DNA of 64,000 bases from Kitasatospora fiedleri (GTDB lineage Bacteria; Actinomycetota; Actinomycetes; Streptomycetales; Streptomycetaceae), in contig NZ_OX419519.1 of NCBI RefSeq assembly GCF_948472415.1, positions 3,348,001-3,412,000 on the forward strand, in the 5' to 3' direction. Shown piece by piece: positions 1-9,768 of this stretch; position 1 is the first letter of the stretch, and each line of letters opens with the position of its first letter. Under the pieces are notes generated by a model. That model had not been told where the DNA came from. It did not search any database and saw only the letters and a list, made by a program, of their open reading frames with translations. Made by a program: the position numbers and the translations under genes.

Positions 1-2466
1 GGCGCCCGTGTTGGTGCAGGCCGCGCCGAACTGGCCGTAGTTCTGCGTGCACTGGTAGACCAGGCTGGAGTCGCTCCACTCGTCCGGGCCGGAGATCGAG
101 AACCACGGCATGTCGACACCGGTGGCGCTGGAGGTGCCCGCGACGGTGAAGCCCTGGTGCGGCTGGAGGTCGACCACCCCGCAGTAGGCGGGGGCGGACT
201 CGGTGAGCACCCCGCTGCGCTGGGCGAAGCCGTCCGCGGAGAGCTTGTCGGCCGTGCACTCGGGTGCCCAGCCGCCCGCCCCGCCGACCTTCCAGGCGTC
301 GACGTCCGCGTGGATCGTCTTGCCCTGGTAGCCGGACGCGACCACCACGGCCACGTACGAGGTCGAGCCGGTCACCTTGCAGGAGACGCCCCACTGGCGG
401 CACTGGATCTTTCCGTCGGCGTCCACCGCCATCAGCAGCGAGGACGGGTCGTAGCGGCCGCCGACCGTGCGGCTGCTCAGCCAGAACCGGTCGGTCGCCG
501 CGCCGCTGACCCGCACGCAGCGGGCGTCCAGCGCCGAGGTGAAGTCGAACGGGGTGGACGGGGCGCCCACCCGGTTCGAGGTCAGCGGGGTGCACGGCGC
601 GGACGGGGAGATGTCCCGGCGCACCAGGTGGTAGGTGTCCGCCCAGCCGGTGCCGACCAGCATCGCCGTGTAGGCGGTGCCGGGGGTGAACTGGCAGGTG
701 GTGGTGGAGGAGCCGAGGGTCGAGCAGACGGGGTTGCCCGCGCCGTCGACCACGTACACGGCCGCGTTGACGCTGTTGGCGTTGTTCGCGTAGTCCAGCA
801 TCTCGGCGGGCGAGTGCTGGGCGGCCGGAACGCTCAGGCAGCGCTGCTGGGTGGCCGCGTCCAGCGCGACCTCGACGCCCCAGGAGCCGCCGTACCCGGA
901 CTGCGGCCAGGCGGTGCAGCCCGCCGCCGCGTCGGTCCGGTGGATCACCAGGGCGTACGCCTTGCCCGGGTCGGCGCTGAGCACCGCCCGGAAGGGCGCG
1001 CTGCCGGTCAGCTTGCAGACCGCGTAGCCGTAGCCGCCGTTGTCGCACTGCTTGGCGCCGTTCGCGTCGTCGATCTCGACGGCGACCGAACTGCCGTCCA
1101 CCGGCCTCCGGTTGAGCAGGTAGAGGCCCTTGCCGGAGGCGGTGGGCAGGGTCAGGCAGCGCTGCTGGCCGGCCGCGCCGTAGGTGCCGGTGACCGCGCC
1201 GGAGGCGAGGCCGTCGTCGGCGGTGGCGGTGCAGCCCCGGGTCTCCTTCGCGGAGCGGAAGGAGACCCCGAACGCGCCGGCGTCGACGAAGTTGCCGTCC
1301 AGCACCCAGGTGTGGTCGCCGGCGGTCAGCGCGCAGTCGCCGCTCTGGCAGTCCGACGGCGAGCCGCCGGACTCGAACAGGCGCCCTGACACGTAGTCGC
1401 CGGAGGCGGTCACCGGGGCGTACAGGTACCGCCCGGCCGCGGGCACCCGGAGGGTGCGGCAGCGGGCCGCGGAGGACCGGTCGGGGGCCTCGCCGTACGC
1501 CTGCGGGGTGACCGCGGCGCAGCCCTGCGGGGCCGACAGCCGGGCCGCCCGGAAGTCGTACTCCTGGGCGGCGCCGGAGGACTGCTGGACCGTCACCCGG
1601 TACGGGGCGGTGCCGGTCAGCGCGCAGTCCAGGCCGCGGGACGGGTCGCTCGCGGTCTGCGAGCTGCAGACCTGCTTGCCGGTGCCGTCGTAGACCACCG
1701 TGGTCTCGCGGTAGTCCGGCCCGTAGACCCGCAGCACGTCGCCCGCGGCGAGGTCGGTGCGGTAGCAGTCGCCGACCGCGCCGACCGCCAGCGAGCCGTG
1801 GAACGCCTTCGGCGCGCCGAGGTCCAGGTCCGTCCCGGACAGCGTCCGGCAGCCGGTGGTGCTGGTCAGCAGCGGCAGGTACCCGACCGAGAGCGCGTTG
1901 TCGGCGTAGGAGCCGTTGCGCACCTGCAGGGTGTAGGTGCCCGCCTGGGTGGTGGCGCAGCGCAGCAGTCCGTTGCCGTAGGCGACGCTCTCGCAGGGGA
2001 CGGTGCCGCCGTCCGGGGCGAGCAGCGTCGGGTAGGTGGAGTACTGCTGGGCGGCGACCAGCTGGAGCAGGAGCAGGTCCTTCTGCTCGGGCAGCGTCAG
2101 CGTCATGGCGGCGGTGGCGTACGCCGGCACCGTGCAGGTGGTGGGCGCCTGCGGGTCGAGCACGGCCGGGCAGGCGCCCGCCGGGTCGGACTCCTGCAGC
2201 GCCTTGGCGGCGGCGGCGTGCTCGGCCTGCGGGTCGGCCTTCGGGGCGGCCTGCGGTCCGGCCGCCGGGGTGTGCGGCGCCTCGGCCGCGGGCTTGGCAC
2301 CGGCACTGGCGCCGGTGCCGGTGCTGGCACTGGCGCCGGGCGACGGGTCGACGGCCGCCGCGAAGGCGGGGCCGGACTGTGCGACCAGTGCGGTGAGGAG
2401 CAGGACGCCGGCGGCGATCGAGCCCGCGGAGCGTCTGCGTCTGCCGAGTTCCGGCAGCGGTTTCAT
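1..2466 (-). CDS. Large secreted cysteine-rich repeat protein (partial, C-terminus beyond window)
   Basis: The reading frame opens with ATG at 2466 and stays open to base 1, giving at least 822 residues without a stop. A GGGGGGA ribosome site lies just upstream. The N-terminus is a Sec signal: MKPLPELGRRRR, a hydrophobic stretch (VLLLTALVAQ), then likely cleavage after AFA. A Pro/Ala-rich linker follows to about residue 90. The rest is built of repeated blocks of roughly 110-120 residues, each with spaced cysteines and a recurring Cys-X-Leu-X-Val/Leu-Pro step (for example RCLTLPTASG, RCLSVPAAQH, RCRTLRVPAA). This suggests tandem disulfide-stabilised beta-sandwich domains. No catalytic motif was recognised, so the function is unknown; it is probably an extracellular or wall-associated protein. 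Confidence 0.75.
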   Translation of the reverse strand, partial: MKPLPELGRRRRSAGSIAAGVLLLTALVAQSGPAFAAAVDPSPGASASTGTGASAGAKPAAEAPHTPAAGPQAAPKADPQAEHAAAAKALQESDPAGACPAVLDPQAPTTCTVPAYATAAMTLTLPEQKDLLLLQLVAAQQYSTYPTLLAPDGGTVPCESVAYGNGLLRCATTQAGTYTLQVRNGSYADNALSVGYLPLLTSTTGCRTLSGTDLDLGAPKAFHGSLAVGAVGDCYRTDLAAGDVLRVYGPDYRETTVVYDGTGKQVCSSQTASDPSRGLDCALTGTAPYRVTVQQSSGAAQEYDFRAARLSAPQGCAAVTPQAYGEAPDRSSAARCRTLRVPAAGRYLYAPVTASGDYVSGRLFESGGSPSDCQSGDCALTAGDHTWVLDGNFVDAGAFGVSFRSAKETRGCTATADDGLASGAVTGTYGAAGQQRCLTLPTASGKGLYLLNRRPVDGSSVAVEIDDANGAKQCDNGGYGYAVCKLTGSAPFRAVLSADPGKAYALVIHRTDAAAGCTAWPQSGYGGSWGVEVALDAATQQRCLSVPAAQHSPAEMLDYANNANSVNAAVYVVDGAGNPVCSTLGSSTTTCQFTPGTAYTAMLVGTGWADTYHLVRRDISPSAPCTPLTSNRVGAPSTPFDFTSALDARCVRVSGAATDRFWLSSRTVGGRYDPSSLLMAVDADGKIQCRQWGVSCKVTGSTSYVAVVVASGYQGKTIHADVDAWKVGGAGGWAPECTADKLSADGFAQRSGVLTESAPAYCGVVDLQPHQGFTVAGTSSATGVDMPWFSISGPDEWSDSSLVYQCTQNYGQFGAACTNTGA

Positions 2467-2494
2467 CGGTCCCCCCAGGACGTGGGAATGCCCG

Positions 2495-2517
2495 ACGCCG
2501 GTGTCGTTCACCGGCGT
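2495..2517. promoter_or_regulatory. Inverted repeat in the 5' region of the secreted-protein gene
   Basis: ACGCCGGTG (2495-2503) and CACCGGCGT (2509-2517) form a perfect 9-bp inverted repeat with a 5-base spacer, 29-51 bases upstream of the secreted protein's ATG. A TAGAAT hexamer on the minus strand at about 2532-2537 could be the -10 box, which would put the repeat in the early transcript. It could be an operator or an mRNA hairpin; the sequence does not decide. Confidence 0.35.
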
Positions 2518-2638
2518 TCGAAGCAGGCGGATTCTAGCGGGGGGCATACACATCACCGCCACCGGATAACGGTCCTGGGCGGACGGAGCGCCGCCGCGCG
2601 GGGGCTTGCGGCGCAGGACGGCGGACCGCGCCGTCCGG

Positions 2639-3592
2639 TCAGGCCCCGACGGCGATCCGGTGCTCGGGGCCGTCCATCGTGTCCAGCCGCCGCAGGATGA
2701 TGCCCTCGCGCAGGGCCCACGGGCAGATGTCCAGCTCCTCCAGGCCGAAGAGGTCCATCGCCGCGTCGGCGACCAGCGCGCCGGCCAGCAGCTGGCGGGC
2801 CCGGCCGGCCGAGACGCCGGGGATCTGGGCCCGCTCGGCGGGCGTCATCGCGGCGAGCCGGGGCAGCCAGGCGGAGAGGCCGGCGCGGGTGAGCCGGCGC
2901 GGGACCCGGACGCCCGCGCCCTCGGGGGCGGCGCCGGTCATCCGGGCGAGCTGCTTGAAGGTCTTGGAGGTGGCCACCGCGTGGTCGGGCGGCCCGAGCC
3001 GGGCGATGTCGCCGACCGCGCCGGCGATCTCGGCCCGGATGTGCCGCCGCAGTTCGCGCAGGTCGCCCGGGTCGGCGACCTCGCCGGGCAGCCGGGAGGT
3101 GAGGCGGCCGGCGCCGAGCGGCAGGGAGGTGGCGACGGCGGGCTGCTCGTCGATGCCGCAGGCGATCTCCAGCGAGCCGCCGCCGATGTCCAGGTTGAGC
3201 AGCCGGCCGGAGGACCAGCCGAACCAGCGGCGGACGGCGAGGAAGGTCAGCCGGGCCTCGTCCTGCCCGGAGAGCACGTTGAGCGCGACGCCGGTCTCGT
3301 CCTCGACCCGGCGCAGCACCTCCTCGCCGTTGGCGGCCTCCCGGACCGCCGAGGTGGCGAACGGCAGCAGGTCGACCACGCCCTTGTCCTCGGCCACCCG
3401 CAGCGAGGAGGCGACCATGGAGACCAGGCGCTCGACCCCCGTCCCGCTGATCGCCCCGTCCTCCTCCAGCAGCTCGGCGAGGCGGAGTTCGGCCTTGTGG
3501 GAGTAGGCGGGCAGCGGGGCCGCGCCGGGGTGGGCGTCCACCACGAGGAAGTGGACGGTGTTGGAGCCTACGTCGAGCACACCGAGTCGCAT
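2639..3592 (-). CDS. Ppx/GppA phosphatase family protein
   Basis: This 317-residue cytoplasmic protein belongs to the ASKHA-fold exopolyphosphatase / guanosine pentaphosphatase family. The phosphate-1 motif DVGSNTVHF is at the N-terminus, SAVREAANG lies near residue 90, and the phosphate-2 motif [12 protein letters not shown] near residue 140. Length matches the short actinobacterial Ppx proteins, which lack the extra C-terminal domains of E. coli Ppx. Known members hydrolyse polyphosphate or pppGpp, and which one cannot be read from sequence. The ATG at 3592 starts directly at the conserved [10 protein letters not shown]. It stands alone between the secreted-protein gene and the immunity gene. 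Confidence 0.9.
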   Translation of the reverse strand: MRLGVLDVGSNTVHFLVVDAHPGAAPLPAYSHKAELRLAELLEEDGAISGTGVERLVSMVASSLRVAEDKGVVDLLPFATSAVREAANGEEVLRRVEDETGVALNVLSGQDEARLTFLAVRRWFGWSSGRLLNLDIGGGSLEIACGIDEQPAVATSLPLGAGRLTSRLPGEVADPGDLRELRRHIRAEIAGAVGDIARLGPPDHAVATSKTFKQLARMTGAAPEGAGVRVPRRLTRAGLSAWLPRLAAMTPAERAQIPGVSAGRARQLLAGALVADAAMDLFGLEELDICPWALREGIILRRLDTMDGPEHRIAVGA

Positions 3593-3665
3593 GACCGCCC
3601 AACCTAGCCCAAACCGGTGACCGCCAGGGATACCACCGGGGATACCGCCGGCGGTACCACCGGGG

Positions 3666-4943
3666 TCACAGCATCCCGTCCCAGAGCTGCTCGACGATGA
3701 CCGCCCACCAGTTCTCCGGGTCGCGCAGCGCGGTGCGGTCCAGGGCGGCCAGCGCCCACTGGAACTCGGCGACGGCCGGGCCGGCCTGCTCGGGGGGCAG
3801 GTCGAGCAGCCGGGGGCGGCGTTCGGCGAGCAGCGCCAGGCAGCGGGTGAAGGCGGTCAGGTCGGCGTTGCAGTAGCGGGCCTCGCAGGTGTCGGGGTCG
3901 ACGGCGCGGACCCGTCCCTGGGCGGTGTCGACGGTGAGCAGCGCCCAGCCGTCGGTGCCGATCACCCGCTGGCCGAGCAGCGCGGCCCGGGCGGCGGCGG
4001 TGGCCCGGCGGCCCCGGCCGCGCGCGGCCAGCAGCTCGGCGAGGTCGGGCAGCGGCGGGGCGGCCTGCCCGGCGATGCCGTCGGCCTCCGGCAGGTACAG
4101 GGTGAAGAAGCCGGGGACCTCGCGCGGCAGCCCGGTGCGCCGCAGCGGGCGGCCGACGGCCTCGGGCAGGTCGGCGGCGAGCACCTCGGCCTGCTCGAAG
4201 CGGCGGGTGCCGTCCTCGCCGAACAGGGCGGCCAGCCGCTTGCCCAGGCCGGTCTCGTCCTCGGGCTGGGCGGGCGGCACCGCGGGCGGGAACGGCACCC
4301 GGTTGTAGCCGCTGCGGGCCCGGGCCACCAGGGCCCGCACGGCCACCGCCCGGTGGTCGTGGCGCGGCCCGTACGGCTGCTCGAACTCCAGCCGGACGCC
4401 CGGCAGTTGCTCGGCGACGGCCTGCTCGAAGTAGCCGCCGGGGAGCATCGACAGGCGCAGGTCGGTGCGGAGCGCGACCAGGTTCCCGGCCGGGACGCCC
4501 TGCTCGGCGAGCTGCCGGCGGGCGCGCAGCGCGGGGTGCGGGCGGCCGTGCGCGGAGTGGACGGTCAGCGAGCGCAGCTCGTCCCGGTCGTCCCGGTAGG
4601 TCAGGGTGGCCCGGGTGCCCGGGCCGGTGACCGGCGGCAGCGCCGGGTCGTGGCTGCCGGCGCCGAGGCGGTCGCGGTGCAGCTGCTCGACCACCGGCAC
4701 CGGGACGGACGGGTAGACCACGAGTTCGCCGGTGACCCGGTCGACCACGGCGCAGGCGGCGCCGATCTCCTCGGGGGCCCGGCGGGCGCCGGTCAGCGGG
4801 TCGGTGAGGACCGGCGCGGGCTCGGGCCAGAGCACCCAGCCGAGGTCGAACTCGTGGCACCTGACAGGCCGTGAACCCTCCTGCGGGAGGTCGCCGTTGA
4901 CCCAGCGGTGGGCGGTGGCGAGGGCCTGCTCGCGGGTGATCAT
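3666..4943 (-). CDS. Composite immunity-type protein (YrhB/Imm35-like, deaminase-like, SUKH-4-like)
   Basis: This 425-residue protein is translationally coupled to the toxin gene: its ATG (4941-4943) overlaps the toxin TGA (4940-4942). Three segments are visible. Residues 1-95 resemble the YrhB/Imm35 fold ([16 protein letters not shown]). Residues 105-205 resemble the nucleotide-deaminase-type domain often fused to SUKH-4 in streptomycetes. There the expected HAE and PC...C zinc ligands are replaced: HPA at 136-138, and LSMLPGGYF at 164-172 with no cysteine. Residues 225-400 resemble SUKH-4 ([25 protein letters not shown]). I infer an immunity or accessory protein for the neighbouring toxin with a catalytically dead deaminase-like middle. 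Domain calls are from memory of family patterns, not a search. Confidence 0.6.
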   Translation of the reverse strand: MITREQALATAHRWVNGDLPQEGSRPVRCHEFDLGWVLWPEPAPVLTDPLTGARRAPEEIGAACAVVDRVTGELVVYPSVPVPVVEQLHRDRLGAGSHDPALPPVTGPGTRATLTYRDDRDELRSLTVHSAHGRPHPALRARRQLAEQGVPAGNLVALRTDLRLSMLPGGYFEQAVAEQLPGVRLEFEQPYGPRHDHRAVAVRALVARARSGYNRVPFPPAVPPAQPEDETGLGKRLAALFGEDGTRRFEQAEVLAADLPEAVGRPLRRTGLPREVPGFFTLYLPEADGIAGQAAPPLPDLAELLAARGRGRRATAAARAALLGQRVIGTDGWALLTVDTAQGRVRAVDPDTCEARYCNADLTAFTRCLALLAERRPRLLDLPPEQAGPAVAEFQWALAALDRTALRDPENWWAVIVEQLWDGML

Positions 4944-7900
4944 CGGCTGGTGCTCCCGGTGGTGGTGCGGTGGATGGTGAGCCGGGAGCGCGGCGGGGCG
5001 GGCGCGGCGGCGGGGGCGGTACCGTCGGCGGCCCCGTCAGCAGCCCCGGCGGCGGCACCGTCCTCCGCACCGGCCGCACCGGCCGCGCCGACCAGGGCCG
5101 GCTCCGGGGCGCGCTCGGGGGCGTGCTCCGGGACGGCGACGGTGGCCGGCAGCGGCGCGGTCAGGTCGATCGGCCGGTCGGCGGCGTCCACCGCGATCGC
5201 CCACAGGCCGTGGTCGGCCGGGTAGAGCGGGGTGGGCCCGGCGTAGCCGGTCTGGTGGTCCAGGTAGCTGAGGACGCCCTTGTGGTTGACGGCGTTCCAG
5301 GTGTGCGAGCGGCCGAACGCGTCGACGGTGAGCAGCACCGCCCGGGTGCCGGTGCCGTGGGCGAGCAGGGCCCGGCCGAGCTTGCCGTGGGCCTCGGTGC
5401 CGTCGCCGAGGTCGAGGAAGCGGGTGCCGAGTTCGAGCTCGGCGCGGTCGCGGCCGCCGCGCTCGCCGGCCGGGCCGTCGGGCAGCCGGGGCGCGGCGCA
5501 GGTCGGGACGCCGCCGAGGGTGTCCACGGCGGACAGCGACACGTCCACGCAGTTGTTGGCGCGCCCGCTCTCGGCGGGGCCGCCGCCGTTGAGCACCTCG
5601 GTCCACTCGCCGACCATCGGGTCCGGCGCGGGCACCGGGGTGCGGCGCACCGCCTCGGCCTGGTGCGCCGGGTCGACCGGGCCCAGCCCGCCGGGCAGGC
5701 CGTACGGGCGGCTGTCGGCGAGGGTCCGCTCGCGCTCGGCGGCCGGTCGCGGGGCGACCGCGCCGGGGTGCCGGCCGTTGGCGATCACCAGCCAGGCCGC
5801 GGACGCCTGTCCGGGGTTCACCGGCAGGCCCTGCTCGTCCGTGCCGGTCTGGCGCCGGGTGTCCACCAGCGGCTCGTAGCCGCGGGCCGGGGTGCCGGAG
5901 GCGTGCTGGCCGATCCCGCCGCCGCCCGCGGGCGGCACCGGGACGCCGGCCACCGGGCGTCCGCCGACCGGCTGCTGGCCGACGCCGATCACCGCGGCCC
6001 CGCCGCCCGCCGCGCCGGGGGCACCGGGGGTGCCGACCGCGCCGACCGGGCCGGGAGCGCCGACCGCGCCGCCCACCGGGCCCGCCGCGGGCGCGCCCGG
6101 GACACCGGCCGCGCCGGGGGTCCCCGGGGCACCGGGCACCGCCGCCGCGCCGCCGGGCACCGCGCCGACCGGTCCGCCGATCGGGCCCGCACCGGCCACC
6201 GGGCCGGTCGCCACCGGCCCGCCCGTCGGGATGCCGCCGCCGACCGGGGCGGCCGTACCGCCGCCGACCGGGCCGAGCTGGAACGAGGAGCCGCCGGACG
6301 GGCCCGACCCGCCGGAGGACGGCCCGGGGTCGGCGAAGCGGTGACCGCCGCCACCGCCGCCGCCGGACGACCAGATGTCGCCGCCGCTCACCACCGGCGG
6401 GGCGCTCGGCGCGGGCGGCGCGGCCACCGAGTCGACGTGCACCGACACCGGCAGGTCCGGCAGGCTGTGGCCGCCGCCCCCGTACGAACCACCGCCGTAC
6501 GAACCACCGCCGTACGAGCCGCCACCGCCGCCGTACGAGCCGCCGCCGGACGGGGCGCTGACGGTCGGTCCGCTGTAGGCGGGCGCCGCGGGGCTGCCGT
6601 AGGAGACGTTGTGCGAACCGCCCTGGTAGCCGGTGCTCTGGTGGCCGCGGTAGCCGCCGCTGTCGGCCGGGCCGGACTGCGGGTGGCCGCCCGGGTCGCC
6701 GAGCAGCGCGCTCTGGGTCACCGCCGACACCGGTTCGGTGACGGTGCCGGTCAGGTCGGTCAGCAGGCCGCCGTGGCCGGGGCCGAGCGGGCCGCCGTGC
6801 CCGGGGCCCGGGCCCGTGCCGGGCCCGGTGCCGTCGCCGGCCCAGGTGCCGTGCCCGTCCGGGCCGCCGTGGCCGTGGGCGTGCGGCAGGTCGTTCTGGA
6901 ACGGGCCGCCCGGCTGCTGGCCGTCCATCACGCTGACCGGCTGCCCGTCGGGGCCGAGCAGGTCCAGCGGGCGGCCGTCCGCGCCGAACTGGATCACCTG
7001 TCCGCCCGGGCCGGCCGCCCGGCCGGAGGCGTCCACGGTGACCGGGTGGCCGTCGTGGCCGGTCAGCAGGTGGCCGTCCGGGTCGGCGACCAGGCCGGCG
7101 ACCTGGGTGCCGTCGGCGTCCAGCATCACCGGGTGGCCGTCGTCGCCGAGTTGGGGCTTGCCGTTCAGGCCGAGCGCCAGCGTGATGCCGGTGCCGACCA
7201 GCGCGCCGCCCAGGCCCACCAGCAGCGGCTTGCCGTTGCCGCCGAGCAGCGGCTTGCCGTCCTCGCCCATCGCCACGCCGGTGACCGGGGTACCGCTGGC
7301 GTCGACCAACTGCTGGGTTCCGTCCGGGCCCTGGGTGACCGTCAGGCCGTCCACGCCCTTGACCCGCTGCCCGTCCTCGCCGACCAGCACCGGGTTGCCG
7401 TGCCGGTCGGTGCGCACCGTGCCGTCGGCCTTGACCTCGGCGTGCAGGCCCGCGACGGCGGCCACCTCGACCGAGCGGGCCACCCCGGCCCGCGCCAGCG
7501 CCCCGGTGACCTTCCCGGAGCGGGCCGCCATCGAGGTCTCGCGCAGTTCGCCGTGCAGGCCCCGGCCGTCGGTCTGGGCGATCCGCTCCAGCGCGACCAG
7601 GGGCGGCTCCTTGGCCAGCGACCTGGCGGCCTCGCCCATGTCCCGGCCGAGCCGCTCCAGCAGCTGGCCGATCCTCGACTTGGCGTGCTCGACCGCGGCC
7701 AGCTCCTCGGCCTCGGCGGCCAGTTCCTTGACCGCGCCGACGGCCGCGCCGACCGCGCCGGTCACCAGCCCGCCCAGTCCGGTGGCGGCCTCCTTGCCGG
7801 CCTGCGCGATGTCCGCCTTGGCCTTGGCCTCGGCCGCGTCGGCCGCCCGGATCTTCTCGGTCAGCTCGGTGAGCACCGCGACGATGTCGGCCTTCACCTG

Positions 7901-8215
7901 GTCGGCCACCCCGGCCGCCTTGTCCAGCGCGGCGGCCACCAGCCCGGCCGCCGCCGCGGCGTCGTCCAGCTGGCCGCGCCCGCCGCCGCTGAACTGCCGC
8001 CAGTGGTCGGCGAAGGCGTCCACCGCGCGGCCCTTGTTCTCCCCCGACACCCGCTGCGCGGAGGCCGTGCCGCGGGCCACCAGGGCGTCCGCGTCCGACC
8101 CGAACTCGCGCCACAGGCCGGCCGCCCGGCGCAGCCCGTCCTCGTCCGCCTGCGGCCACGCGTGGCCGGTCCGCGCCAGCGCGGGGGCGAGTTCCTCCGG
8201 CAGGTTCCTGGACAC
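4940..8215 (-). CDS. Polymorphic toxin: WXG100-like N-terminus and papain-fold (Tox-PL) glutamine deamidase-type tip
   Basis: I start this 1091-residue protein at GTG 8215, preceded by GGGGGAG; longer in-frame extensions run over the WXG gene. Residues 1-230 form an Ala-rich helical domain (GLWREFGSDADALV, DAFADHWRQFSGG) like the N-termini of type VII-secreted effectors such as CpnT. Residues 260-480 carry imperfect repeats around D/N-G-X-P, and 540-830 are Gly/Pro-rich linkers, including Ser-Tyr-Gly3 repeats and collagen-like Gly-X-Pro runs. Residues 875-1010 match the Tox-PL fold. They carry Cys889 in NNCVDVSLS, His971 in SHTWNAV and Asp986 in YLDHQTG, the order expected of the cysteine protease/deamidase triad. 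A disordered tail of about 80 residues follows. Known Tox-PL members deamidate or cleave target proteins; the target here is unknown. Confidence 0.8.
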   Translation of the reverse strand: MSRNLPEELAPALARTGHAWPQADEDGLRRAAGLWREFGSDADALVARGTASAQRVSGENKGRAVDAFADHWRQFSGGGRGQLDDAAAAAGLVAAALDKAAGVADQVKADIVAVLTELTEKIRAADAAEAKAKADIAQAGKEAATGLGGLVTGAVGAAVGAVKELAAEAEELAAVEHAKSRIGQLLERLGRDMGEAARSLAKEPPLVALERIAQTDGRGLHGELRETSMAARSGKVTGALARAGVARSVEVAAVAGLHAEVKADGTVRTDRHGNPVLVGEDGQRVKGVDGLTVTQGPDGTQQLVDASGTPVTGVAMGEDGKPLLGGNGKPLLVGLGGALVGTGITLALGLNGKPQLGDDGHPVMLDADGTQVAGLVADPDGHLLTGHDGHPVTVDASGRAAGPGGQVIQFGADGRPLDLLGPDGQPVSVMDGQQPGGPFQNDLPHAHGHGGPDGHGTWAGDGTGPGTGPGPGHGGPLGPGHGGLLTDLTGTVTEPVSAVTQSALLGDPGGHPQSGPADSGGYRGHQSTGYQGGSHNVSYGSPAAPAYSGPTVSAPSGGGSYGGGGGSYGGGSYGGGSYGGGGHSLPDLPVSVHVDSVAAPPAPSAPPVVSGGDIWSSGGGGGGGHRFADPGPSSGGSGPSGGSSFQLGPVGGGTAAPVGGGIPTGGPVATGPVAGAGPIGGPVGAVPGGAAAVPGAPGTPGAAGVPGAPAAGPVGGAVGAPGPVGAVGTPGAPGAAGGGAAVIGVGQQPVGGRPVAGVPVPPAGGGGIGQHASGTPARGYEPLVDTRRQTGTDEQGLPVNPGQASAAWLVIANGRHPGAVAPRPAAERERTLADSRPYGLPGGLGPVDPAHQAEAVRRTPVPAPDPMVGEWTEVLNGGGPAESGRANNCVDVSLSAVDTLGGVPTCAAPRLPDGPAGERGGRDRAELELGTRFLDLGDGTEAHGKLGRALLAHGTGTRAVLLTVDAFGRSHTWNAVNHKGVLSYLDHQTGYAGPTPLYPADHGLWAIAVDAADRPIDLTAPLPATVAVPEHAPERAPEPALVGAAGAAGAEDGAAAGAADGAADGTAPAAAPAPPRSRLTIHRTTTGSTSR

Positions 8216-8280
8216 GTGCTCCCCCTTCGGGTGGTACGGCTCGGCGCGCGCGGCGGCCCGCCAGGTGGACTGACTCCGGT

Positions 8281-8625
8281 TCAGGGCCGGCCGGTTGCGG
8301 TCGGGTGGTTCAGCGAGGGCGCGTCGAAGTCCGCGCTGATCTCCTGGTCGGTGCGGTCGGTGGTGTCCGCCATCGTGTGCAGCCCGCGCCCGATCCGGCC
8401 CAGCCGCTCCGACAGCCCCTGCAGCCCGGCCAGCGCGCCCTCCCGGGCCTCGCCGTACGCGGTGCCGAACGGCTGCCCCGGCTCGTCCTCGCCCCACGGC
8501 GCGCCCAGCGCCGCCAGGCCGCTCTCCAGCTGCTTCGCCGCGTTACCGAACTCGTCCGAGATCTTCTCGAACTCACGTCCCTCGCCGTGGAGTTCCCACG
8601 ACCGGATGACGACCTCGTCGCCCAT
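8281..8625 (-). CDS. WXG100-family-like protein of the toxin locus
   Basis: This 114-residue predicted all-helical protein has a Trp-Gly turn in [11 protein letters not shown] at the centre, as in WXG100 proteins of type VII secretion. I chose ATG 8625, which follows GGGGGAG by 5 bases; an ATG 18 bases further upstream has no ribosome site. It lies 65 bases upstream of the toxin gene on the same strand, so it is probably the secretion partner of the toxin N-terminal domain. No ESX secretion machinery lies in this window, so any export would depend on a system elsewhere. Confidence 0.75.
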   Translation of the reverse strand: MGDEVVIRSWELHGEGREFEKISDEFGNAAKQLESGLAALGAPWGEDEPGQPFGTAYGEAREGALAGLQGLSERLGRIGRGLHTMADTTDRTDQEISADFDAPSLNHPTATGRP

Positions 8626-8846
8626 CTGCACTCCCCCGTGCAAGGGCGCCCGTGCGCCCGACCTATCGGCTGAGCCATCCTAGGACCACACTCCGCCCGC
8701 GCCGACCGGCCTGCGGCCCTTTTCACAGCCGTTTCACCTTCCCCGGCCGCCCGAAACCCCCGGAACCACCCCAACTCGGACGAACCCCCGGCAAAGCCGC
8801 GCCGCCGCAACCCCGGCCCGTCCCGCCCAGGCCATACCCTTGCCGG

Positions 8847-9737
8847 GTGGCACCAGCTGACAGCACCAAGAACAAGAAGACCAAGAAGCCCGCCAAGGCG
8901 GACAAGCCGGCGAAGACCGCCAAGGCCGACAAGCCGGCCAAGGCCAAGGGCCCCGTCGTCGACCTGGCGATGCCCGCCGTCCGCGAGGTCGCCCTCGACT
9001 TCCCGCGCGCCTGGGTCGAGTTCACCGACCCCGCCGACGAGGACCAGGTGTTCCGCTGCGACCTCACCTGGCTCACCTCCCGCTGGGGCTGCATCTTCGG
9101 CAAGGGCTGCCACGGCATCCAGCCCGGCCGCGGCGCCTCCGACGGCTGCTGCACCCTCGGCGCCCACTACTCCGACGAGGACGACGAGCAGCGCGTCGCC
9201 GGGCACGCCGCCCGGCTCACCCCCGACATCTGGGAGCACCACGCCGAGGGCACCGACGCCAGGGGCCGGGTCCGCCGCGACGGCGGCATCACCATGTTCG
9301 ACGAGGACGGCGACCGCCAGACCCGCCGGGTCAACGGCGCCTGCCTCTTCCTCAACAGCCCCGGCTTCCCCGGCGGCGCCGGCTGCGCCCTGCACGTCCT
9401 GGCCCTGCGCGAGGGCCTCGAACCGCTGGAGACCAAGCCCGACGTCTGCTGGCAGCTGCCGGTGCGCCGCACCTACGACTGGATCGACCGGCCCGACGAC
9501 ACCCGCTACCTCCAGGTCTCCATCGGCGAGTACGACCGCCGCGGCTGGGGCCCCGGCGGCCACGACCTGCACTGGTGGTGCACCGGCTCCCCCGAGGCCC
9601 ACCACGCGCCCGACCCGGTCTACGTCTCCTACCGCCCCGAGCTCACCGAGCTCATGGGCCGGGCCGCGTACGACCAGCTCGTCGCTCTCTGCCAGGCCCA
9701 CGACACCCGGCTGGCCCCGCACCCCGCGGACCGGTAG
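8847..9737 (+). CDS. Cysteine-cluster protein of unknown function (YkgJ/DUF3109-like)
   Basis: GTG 8847 gives 296 residues; longer in-frame starts run into the divergent WXG promoter. Residues 4-35 are a Lys/Ala/Pro-rich basic tail with [14 protein letters not shown] repeats. The body has spaced cysteines: [29 protein letters not shown] and KPDVCWQLP. The GCC...GACLFLN...GCALH...CWQLP pattern resembles the zinc/iron-chelating cysteine-cluster families and suggests a bound metal, perhaps an Fe-S cluster. The acidic stretch SDEDDEQRV precedes a helical region. The biochemical role is unknown. It is divergent from the toxin locus and convergent with nuoD. Confidence 0.7.
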   Translation: MAPADSTKNKKTKKPAKADKPAKTAKADKPAKAKGPVVDLAMPAVREVALDFPRAWVEFTDPADEDQVFRCDLTWLTSRWGCIFGKGCHGIQPGRGASDGCCTLGAHYSDEDDEQRVAGHAARLTPDIWEHHAEGTDARGRVRRDGGITMFDEDGDRQTRRVNGACLFLNSPGFPGGAGCALHVLALREGLEPLETKPDVCWQLPVRRTYDWIDRPDDTRYLQVSIGEYDRRGWGPGGHDLHWWCTGSPEAHHAPDPVYVSYRPELTELMGRAAYDQLVALCQAHDTRLAPHPADR

Positions 9738-9768
9738 CGCCCGGGAGCGGGCCCCCGCCGGGGCCCGC

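Noticed and set aside
4970..8683. A 1237-codon plus-strand open frame opposite the toxin and WXG genes
   Set aside because: Its Arg/Ala/Gly-rich composition is that of a GC-bias shadow, and the minus strand carries recognisable domains and ribosome sites.
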